A DNA stretch of 9,400 nt from Candidatus Zhuqueibacterota bacterium (GTDB taxonomy: Bacteria > Zhuqueibacterota > Zhuqueibacteria > Residuimicrobiales > Residuimicrobiaceae). Made by a program: the position numbers and the translations under genes. Shown piece after piece: positions 5,852 to 9,400 of this stretch. The stretch is from positions 1 through 9,400 of the forward strand of contig JAFGSU010000128.1 of the NCBI GenBank assembly GCA_016934435.1, written 5' to 3'. Position 1 is the first letter of the stretch; every line of letters starts with the position of its first letter. The notes below the pieces were generated by a model. That model did not search any database. It was not told the DNA's origin and was given only the letters and a program-made list of their open reading frames with translations.

Positions 5852-6415
5852 ATGGCAGAAAAAAAATATAAATCCAGGCTGATCGATGTCTACAACAAGG
5901 AGGTTCGGCCGCATCTGCAGAAAAAATTCAATTATAAGAACGTTATGCAAGTTCCGCGCCTGGAGAAAATAGTGCTCAATATCGGGGTAGGCGATGCCAC
6001 CGAGAATGTTAAAAATATCGATCTGGCCATGGAGGAGATGAGCAAAATAGCCGGCCAGAAGCCGGTGATTCGCAAGGCAAAGCGAGCCATCTCCAATTTT
6101 AAGTTGCGCGCAGGGATGCCCATTGGCTGCAGCGTTACTTTGCGGCAAATGCAGATGTATGATTTTCTGGATCGCCTCATCACCATCGCTATTCCGCGCG
6201 TGCGCGACTTTCGCGGTCTGCCCATCCGGTTCGACGGCCGCGGCAATTATAACCTGGCGATTAAAGAGCAGATCGTCTTCCCGGAAATTGATTACGATAA
6301 AGTGGAAAAGGTACGTGGTATGAATATTACCATCGTAACCACTGCAAATACGGATGAAGAAGCATACGAGTTACTCCAGGCTTTCGGCATGCCCTTTGTC
6401 CGGCGGTCGCAATAA
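5852..6415 (+). CDS. rplE: 50S ribosomal protein L5
   Basis: L5 is part of the central protuberance, where it binds 5S rRNA with L18 and contacts the P-site tRNA and S13. The 187-residue product is slightly longer than the usual 179-180 because of a lysine-rich N-terminus (MAEKKYKSRL). Family landmarks are VPRLEKIVLNIGVGDA at 34-49, GQKPVIRKAKRAISNFKLRAG at 68-88, the core MYDFLDRLITIAIPRVRDFRG at 102-122 and FDGRGNYNLAIKEQIVFPEI at 127-146. The only upstream ribosome binding site is a weak GGATAG at 5840-5845. In E. coli, S8 represses the spc operon by binding near the start of this gene; I could not recognise an S8 target hairpin in the 20-base gap here. Confidence 0.98.
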   Translation: MAEKKYKSRLIDVYNKEVRPHLQKKFNYKNVMQVPRLEKIVLNIGVGDATENVKNIDLAMEEMSKIAGQKPVIRKAKRAISNFKLRAGMPIGCSVTLRQMQMYDFLDRLITIAIPRVRDFRGLPIRFDGRGNYNLAIKEQIVFPEIDYDKVEKVRGMNITIVTTANTDEEAYELLQAFGMPFVRRSQ

Positions 6416-6424
6416 TTTAAGAAA

Positions 6425-6429
6425 GAGGA
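6425..6429 (+). promoter_or_regulatory. ribosome binding site for the rpsN TTG start
   Basis: GAGGA at 6425-6429 stands six bases before TTG 6436. The protein read from this codon begins MAKKALIVKAKK, as expected for short S14, and no ATG or GTG is available nearby, so TTG is the start. Confidence 0.85.
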
Positions 6430-6435
6430 ACTCCA

Positions 6436-6621
6436 TTGGCAAAAAAAGCGTTGATTGTTAAGGCAAAAAAAGAACAAAAGTTCGCGGTCAGAGCCTACAA
6501 CCGCTGTTCTCGCTGTGGGCGTCCCAGAGGTTACTATCGAAAATTTGGTATTTGCAGGCTTTGTTTTCGCGAACTCGCTTTGGACGGTCAAATCCCCGGC
6601 GTTAAAAAAGCAAGCTGGTAG
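6436..6621 (+). CDS. rpsN: 30S ribosomal protein S14, zinc-binding (type Z)
   Basis: S14 binds late in 30S head assembly next to S3 and S10. This is the short, 61-residue, zinc-binding form rather than the roughly 100-residue zinc-free form of E. coli. Four cysteines are present as C24xxC27 and C40xxC43. Around them is the conserved sequence NRCSRCGRPRGYYRKFGICR at 22-41. The C-terminal LALDGQIPGVKKASW is the standard end of the family. Translation starts at TTG 6436. The gene sits between rplE and rpsH, the normal place. A second, zinc-free paralogue used under zinc limitation is known in some bacteria but cannot be assessed from this window. Confidence 0.97.
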   Translation: MAKKALIVKAKKEQKFAVRAYNRCSRCGRPRGYYRKFGICRLCFRELALDGQIPGVKKASW

Positions 6622-6679
6622 CAGCATTTTATTAACTCATTTATCACTTACAGCGTTAAGCTTGTTAGGGAGAAACTAA

Positions 6680-7078
6680 ATGTCAAAAACCGATCCCATC
6701 GCAGATTACTTGACTTGTATTCGAAATGCGACAAGGGCAAAACATGCAAAAGTGGACATTCCTGCATCGAAATTGAAACAAGAGATCACCAAGATATTGC
6801 AGGACGAGGCCTATATCAAAAATCATATGTTTATCGAAGACGGCAAGCAGGGTGTCATACGCATTTACCTCAAATACGACGACCATAATCAGAGCGTAAT
6901 ATCCGGTCTGAAGCGCCTGAGTAAACCCGGTTTTCGCCGGTATGTGGGTCATCGTAATGTCCCGCGCGTTTTCAACAATCTGGGCATATCCATTATGACC
7001 ACTTCACAGGGCGTGATGACCGGTCAGGAAGCCGTAAAGCGCGGCGTCGGTGGCGAGGTGCTTTGCTATGTTTGGTAA
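6680..7078 (+). CDS. rpsH: 30S ribosomal protein S8
   Basis: S8 binds helix 21 of 16S rRNA and organises the central domain of the 30S subunit. In E. coli it is the translational repressor of the spc operon. The 132-residue product begins SKTDPIADYLTCIRNATRAKH. The C-terminal domain has LKRLSKPGFRRYVG at 77-90, a bacterial S8 hallmark, followed by the signature LGISIMTTSQGVMT at 101-114 and a terminal GEVLCYVW. AGGGAGA at 6667-6673 is a strong ribosome binding site. The 58-base gap before it holds only short, weak inverted repeats (for example TTAAC and GTTAA about 18 bases apart), so I do not call a regulatory structure there. Confidence 0.98.
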   Translation: MSKTDPIADYLTCIRNATRAKHAKVDIPASKLKQEITKILQDEAYIKNHMFIEDGKQGVIRIYLKYDDHNQSVISGLKRLSKPGFRRYVGHRNVPRVFNNLGISIMTTSQGVMTGQEAVKRGVGGEVLCYVW

Positions 7079-7090
7079 ATTTTAAGTAAC

Positions 7091-7095
7091 AGGAG
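7091..7095 (+). promoter_or_regulatory. ribosome binding site for the rplF GTG start
   Basis: AGGAG at 7091-7095 lies six bases before GTG 7102, optimal spacing. The residues that follow, SRVGKAPIPIP, are the standard L6 N-terminus, so GTG is the start. Confidence 0.9.
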
Positions 7096-7101
7096 TTTAA
7101 C

Positions 7102-7638
7102 GTGTCAAGAGTCGGAAAAGCTCCCATACCCATACCCGATGATGTCAAGGTTGAGATTGCCGACAATCGGGTGACGGCCACAGGCCCCAAGGGGCAATTG
7201 AGCGTGAAAGTAAATGAGAATTTAAAGATTATTTTCGAAGAGGGCGCGATACGTGTTGAGCGGCCCAACGACGAAAAACTTAATCGTTCCTTGCACGGAC
7301 TCTCGCGTTCTCTCATTGCCAATATCGTTGAAGGCGTTACCAGGGGTTTTGAGAAACGGCTGGAGATCATCGGAGTGGGTTATCGGGCTGAAATGAGAAG
7401 CAAAAATCTACTGCTCAATGTGGGCTATTCGCATCCCATCGTCTTCATACCGCCTGAGGAGATACAGATAGCAGTGGAAGGCAATAACATCATCGTTGTC
7501 AAAGGTATCCATAAGGAGCTGGTAGGTCAGGTGGCGGCGAAAATTCGCTCCTTCAAGAAACCGGAACCCTACAAGGGGAAAGGTATCCGGTATGCAGGCG
7601 AATACGTGCGCAAGAAAGCCGGCAAGACAGCCGCTTAG
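7102..7638 (+). CDS. rplF: 50S ribosomal protein L6
   Basis: L6 lies at the base of the L7/L12 stalk near the sarcin-ricin loop and supports the factor-binding site. The 178-residue product matches the usual 176-180. It is a tandem of two related domains: the first begins SRVGKAPIPIPDDVKVEI and includes VTATGPKGQLS at 24-34; the second includes GFEKRLEIIGVGYRAEM at 82-98. The L6 signature PEPYKGKGIRYAGEYVRKKAGK is at 154-175. The start codon is GTG with a strong AGGAG upstream. It follows rpsH by 23 bases and is separated from rplR by a longer 67-base, AT-rich gap. Confidence 0.98.
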   Translation: MSRVGKAPIPIPDDVKVEIADNRVTATGPKGQLSVKVNENLKIIFEEGAIRVERPNDEKLNRSLHGLSRSLIANIVEGVTRGFEKRLEIIGVGYRAEMRSKNLLLNVGYSHPIVFIPPEEIQIAVEGNNIIVVKGIHKELVGQVAAKIRSFKKPEPYKGKGIRYAGEYVRKKAGKTAA

Positions 7639-7648
7639 GTTTGCAGTG

Positions 7649-7668
7649 CCTGGATTTTTATTCCAAGG
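7649..7668 (+). other. weak hairpin in the rplF-rplR gap
   Basis: CCTGGA at 7649-7654 can pair with TCCA-A-GG at 7662-7668 across a seven-base T-rich loop, giving six pairs with one bulged A. The sequence after it is AT-rich but lacks a continuous T run, so it is not a convincing terminator. The rest of this 67-base gap shows no promoter pair with acceptable spacing. Confidence 0.25.
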
Positions 7669-7705
7669 GTATTTATTTTAATCACTTTATCGATGGATTT
7701 AGAAG

Positions 7706-8080
7706 ATGCCAGATAGAAATTTGATGAAAAAGGAGTCGCGGCAGCGCCGGCATAAACATATATTGAGGCAGCTAAAAGGCACCGCCAAGCAGCCTCGATT
7801 GATTGTATTCCGCAGTAACAAGCACATTTATGCGCAGGCGGTTGATGATATGCGGCAAAAAACCCTGTTCGCCTCCAGCACCAAGAGTAAAGAGATCAAG
7901 GATGAGGTTGCCAAGGCGAGCGGCAAAGTGGCACAGGCCAAATTGGTGGGATTGCATTTGGCGGAGGTGGCAAAGAAAAAAAATGTCAAAAAGATCGTCT
8001 TTGATCGCGCCGGTTACCGCTATCACGGCCGCGTCAAGGCGCTGGCAGAAGGCGCCCGCGAAGGCGGTTTGGTTTTTTAA
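7706..8080 (+). CDS. rplR: 50S ribosomal protein L18
   Basis: L18 binds 5S rRNA and anchors it in the central protuberance with L5. From ATG 7706 the product is 124 residues; the family is usually 117-122. It has the basic N-terminal tail (RQRRHKHILRQLKGTAKQ), then PRLIVFRSNKHIYAQAVDD at 30-48. The conserved C-terminal FDRAGYRYHGRVKALAEGARE is at 99-119, before the GLVF end. There is a second in-frame ATG at 7724 that would give 118 residues. Neither start has a strong ribosome binding site: upstream of 7706 the best is GGAT at 7694-7697, and upstream of 7724 I see none. I kept the longer form because of its better upstream context, but the start is uncertain by six codons. Confidence 0.95.
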   Translation: MPDRNLMKKESRQRRHKHILRQLKGTAKQPRLIVFRSNKHIYAQAVDDMRQKTLFASSTKSKEIKDEVAKASGKVAQAKLVGLHLAEVAKKKNVKKIVFDRAGYRYHGRVKALAEGAREGGLVF

Positions 8081-8098
8081 CGGCGAACGACTAAAAAA

Positions 8099-8105
8099 TG
8101 AGGAA
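8099..8105 (+). promoter_or_regulatory. ribosome binding site fixing the rpsE TTG start
   Basis: TGAGGAA at 8099-8105 lies seven bases before TTG 8113. The only upstream in-frame ATG (8098) is followed by an in-frame TGA at 8107-8109, so translation must begin after that stop. This leaves TTG 8113 as the first usable start. Confidence 0.9.
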
Positions 8106-8112
8106 TTGAAGG

Positions 8113-8646
8113 TTGGAAAAGATTAATCCCGGTGAATATGAACTGACCGAAAGAGTGGTCCATGTCAATCGTGTTGCCAAAGTGGTGAAAGGCGGGCGGC
8201 GTTTCAGTTTTAATGCCATCGTTGTCGTGGGCGACGGACGCGGCCATGTGGGTATCGGTTTAGGCAAAGCGAACGAGGTGACCGATTCCATCGCCAAAGG
8301 TGTTGATGCGGCAAAAAAGAGTCTGATCACGGTTCCCATCAGCAACGGAACCATACCGCATGAGGTTGAAGGCAAGTACGGGGCGGGCCGTGTGTTTTTG
8401 AAACCGGCGGCGCCCGGAACGGGCGTCATCGCCGGCGGTGCGGTGCGCGCCATTCTGGAATCGGCCGGGTATACCGATATTCTCACCAAGAGCCGTGGGT
8501 CGGCCAATCCGCATAATGTGGTCAAGGCCACCATGTCGGCGCTGGAAAATATGATGGACGTAGTTAAGGTTTCTCGTAAACGCGGCATACCGGTGATGAG
8601 AGTATTCAATACCGAGCCAAAGGTAAAAGTTGAGGAAACCGCTTAA
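8113..8646 (+). CDS. rpsE: 30S ribosomal protein S5
   Basis: S5 lies in the 30S body near the decoding region and mRNA entry channel, and is involved in translational fidelity and the helicase activity. The 177-residue product has the double-stranded-RNA-binding-like N-terminal domain with VAKVVKGGRRFSFNAIVVVG at 21-40 and GDGRGHVGIGLGKANEV at 40-56. The C-terminal domain has GAGRVFLKPAAPGTGVIAGG at 90-109 and the SRGSANPHNVVKATMSALE signature at 127-145. The start is TTG 8113, forced by an in-frame stop at 8107. Glu2 and the following short acidic start are consistent with family N-termini. It follows rplR by 32 bases. Confidence 0.98.
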   Translation: MEKINPGEYELTERVVHVNRVAKVVKGGRRFSFNAIVVVGDGRGHVGIGLGKANEVTDSIAKGVDAAKKSLITVPISNGTIPHEVEGKYGAGRVFLKPAAPGTGVIAGGAVRAILESAGYTDILTKSRGSANPHNVVKATMSALENMMDVVKVSRKRGIPVMRVFNTEPKVKVEETA

Positions 8647-8669
8647 TTTAATAATTCGGTGATACGCAT

Positions 8670-8870
8670 ATGACGTCGAAAAAGAAAGAAGCAAAACAGC
8701 TCAAGATCACACTGAAACGCAGCACCATCGGGCGCCTGGCCAACCAGAAAGCGACGGCAGTTGCCCTGGGTTTGCGGCACCCGAATCACAGCGTCGTTCG
8801 TAGCGATACGCCCGTGATTCGCGGCATGATCAACAGGATTCGGCATCTGGTAACGGTCGAGGAATTATAG
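8670..8870 (+). CDS. rpmD: 50S ribosomal protein L30
   Basis: L30 is a small peripheral 50S protein of the L30/L7e family, missing in some bacteria. The 66-residue product starts with a short lysine-rich extension (MTSKKKEAK), then the core LKITLKRSTIGRLANQKATA at 11-30, LGLRHPNHSVVRSDTPVIRG at 33-52 and the end INRIRHLVTVEEL. The core matches the 55-60 residue family, so the N-terminal tail adds about six residues. GGTGA at 8658-8662, complementary to the 16S 3' end, lies seven bases before the ATG. It follows rpsE by 23 bases and is followed by the longest gap in the window, 79 bases. Confidence 0.96.
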   Translation: MTSKKKEAKQLKITLKRSTIGRLANQKATAVALGLRHPNHSVVRSDTPVIRGMINRIRHLVTVEEL

Positions 8871-8895
8871 TCGGATTTGTCGTGCCGGTTTTTGA

Positions 8896-8916
8896 GCTGT
8901 CAATAGACTTGACGGT
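8896..8916 (+). other. eight-pair hairpin in the rpmD-rplO gap
   Basis: GCTGTCAA at 8896-8903 can pair with TTGACGGT at 8909-8916 around a five-base loop (TAGAC). Five central pairs are perfect Watson-Crick (GTCAA/TTGAC), extended by one C-G and two G-U pairs in the RNA. No T run follows, so it is not an intrinsic terminator. It lies about 33 bases upstream of the rplO start and could affect translation, mRNA processing or nothing. The rest of the 79-base gap shows no convincing promoter. Confidence 0.5.
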
Positions 8917-8940
8917 GTGATGAGTTCGGATGAAGAGATC

Positions 8941-8946
8941 GAGGAA
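8941..8946 (+). promoter_or_regulatory. ribosome binding site deciding the rplO start
   Basis: GAGGAA at 8941-8946 lies just upstream of ATG 8950. The protein from that ATG begins MNLSNLK, the usual L15 N-terminus. In-frame codons further upstream (GTG 8917, ATG 8920) lack such a clear site and would add an 11-residue acidic stretch. Confidence 0.8.
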
Positions 8947-8949
8947 ATA

Positions 8950-9381
8950 ATGAATTTATCAAACTTGAAATATGCGCAGGGATCGCGCAAGGATCGCAAG
9001 AAAGTTGGTCGTGGCGGCGCTCGCGGCAAACAAAGCGGTCGCGGCAGTAACGGCGCCAAATCACGCTCCGGATACAAGTCCAGGCCCTGGTTCGAAGGCG
9101 GTCAGATGCCCATTCAGCGAAGACTGCCCAAACGTGGGTTCAAGAATTTCGGCCGTACGGAATTTCAAATCGTCAACCTCGCCAGGCTGGAAAAACTGAA
9201 AGTCGATGAAGTAACCCCGGAAGTGCTTTATAAATTGGGTGTTATCGGCCATGAAGGGATTCCCTTAAAAGTATTAGGTGATGGTGAATTAACAAAAAAA
9301 TTATCCGTGTCGGCCAATGCGTTCAGCAAAAAAGCGCAGGAAAAAATTGAGGCGGCCGGAGGGAGGATAACCATACTATGA
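8950..9381 (+). CDS. rplO: 50S ribosomal protein L15
   Basis: L15 is a late-assembling 50S core protein with a long basic N-terminal extension threaded through 23S rRNA. From ATG 8950 the product is 143 residues, nearly identical in length to E. coli L15 (144). It has the glycine- and arginine-rich segment VGRGGARGKQSGRGSNGAKS at 19-38, GYKSRPWFEGGQMPIQRRLP at 41-60, KRGFKNFGR at 61-69 and a globular C-terminal domain ending GGRITIL. The frame stays open upstream to GTG 8917, and the extension would read MMSSDEEIEEI before MNLSNLK. I prefer the shorter start on homology and ribosome binding site. The TGA stop at 9379-9381 overlaps the secY start. Confidence 0.97.
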   Translation: MNLSNLKYAQGSRKDRKKVGRGGARGKQSGRGSNGAKSRSGYKSRPWFEGGQMPIQRRLPKRGFKNFGRTEFQIVNLARLEKLKVDEVTPEVLYKLGVIGHEGIPLKVLGDGELTKKLSVSANAFSKKAQEKIEAAGGRITIL

Positions 9382-9400
9382 TGGGGAGCCTACGCAGCAT
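9378..9400 (+). CDS. secY: preprotein translocase subunit SecY, N-terminal fragment
   Basis: SecY is the membrane channel of the Sec translocon and is normally encoded directly after rplO in the spc operon. Only seven codons are visible: ATG ATG GGG AGC CTA CGC AGC (MMGSLRS), then the window ends. The first ATG (9378) overlaps the rplO stop as ATGATG. GGGAGGA at 9361-9367 inside rplO is a strong ribosome binding site about ten bases upstream, which suggests coupling to rplO. The residues SLRS fit the start of many SecY proteins, but there is too little sequence to recognise the family; the assignment rests mainly on position. Either of the two adjacent ATG codons may be used. Confidence 0.75.

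Noticed and set aside
6622..6679. Possible regulatory structure (S8 target) in the rpsN-rpsH gap
   Set aside because: Only short inverted repeats (TTAAC/GTTAA, CTTA/TAAG) are present; they do not form a stem comparable to the S8 binding site, so no regulatory call is made.
8091..8609. Minus-strand open frame (172 codons) opposite rpsE
   Set aside because: Mirror of the Gly/Ala-rich S5 sequence; no family resemblance and no supporting signals.
8909..8937. TTGACG at 8909-8914 as a -35 box for an rplO-secY promoter
   Set aside because: No -10-like hexamer occurs 16-18 bases downstream, and the TTGAC is better explained as one arm of the hairpin at 8896-8916.
1..9400. Hidden novel system, mobile element or CRISPR array
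   Set aside because: Coding sequence for known ribosomal proteins fills almost the whole window in canonical order, the longest non-coding gap is 79 bases, and no terminal inverted repeats, spaced repeats or foreign genes are visible.

Overview
This window is a contiguous stretch of the bacterial S10-spc ribosomal protein cluster, entirely on the + strand. It runs from within rpsJ (5' end missing) to the first codons of secY. The order is rpsJ-rplC-rplD-rplW-rplB-rpsS-rplV-rpsC-rplP-rpmC-rpsQ (S10 operon part), then rplN-rplX-rplE-rpsN-rpsH-rplF-rplR-rpsE-rpmD-rplO-secY (spc operon part). This is the canonical bacterial order with nothing inserted, inverted or missing. Every reading frame is intact and each protein is close to its family's usual length. 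I found no tRNA, rRNA, mobile element, CRISPR array, phage gene or accessory gene.

The organism is a bacterium of roughly balanced GC content that uses Shine-Dalgarno initiation at most genes. Several residues recall the Bacteroidota/Calditrichota-like (FCB) assemblage: the L2 active-region motif reads DHPMGGGEG instead of DHPHGGGEG, and L3 carries GQSSYPSRV before KGLRMAGRMG. S14 is the short zinc-binding form and L24 has a C-terminal four-cysteine cluster, which argues against a typical Bacteroides-like lineage. The lineage assignment is a recollection-based inference and would need a tree of the concatenated proteins.

Layout: genes are packed with gaps of 4 to 79 bases and two four-base ATGA overlaps (rplD/rplW and rplO/secY). 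The largest gaps are rpsJ-rplC (66 bases), rpsN-rpsH (58), rplF-rplR (67) and rpmD-rplO (79). The first contains a promoter-like TTGACC/TATAAT pair just upstream of an rplC start that has no Shine-Dalgarno sequence. The last contains a clean eight-pair hairpin. No boundary between S10 and spc transcription units is visible: the rpsQ-rplN gap is only 31 bases and shows no terminator.

Together the genes supply 30S head and decoding-region proteins (S3, S5, S8, S10, S14, S17, S19), large-subunit core, peptidyl-transferase-adjacent and exit-tunnel proteins (L2, L3, L4, L22, L23, L29), central protuberance proteins (L5, L18), and the SecY translocon that docks at the tunnel exit. I see no undescribed biological system here. 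The findings are small regulatory and lineage observations with modest interest scores.
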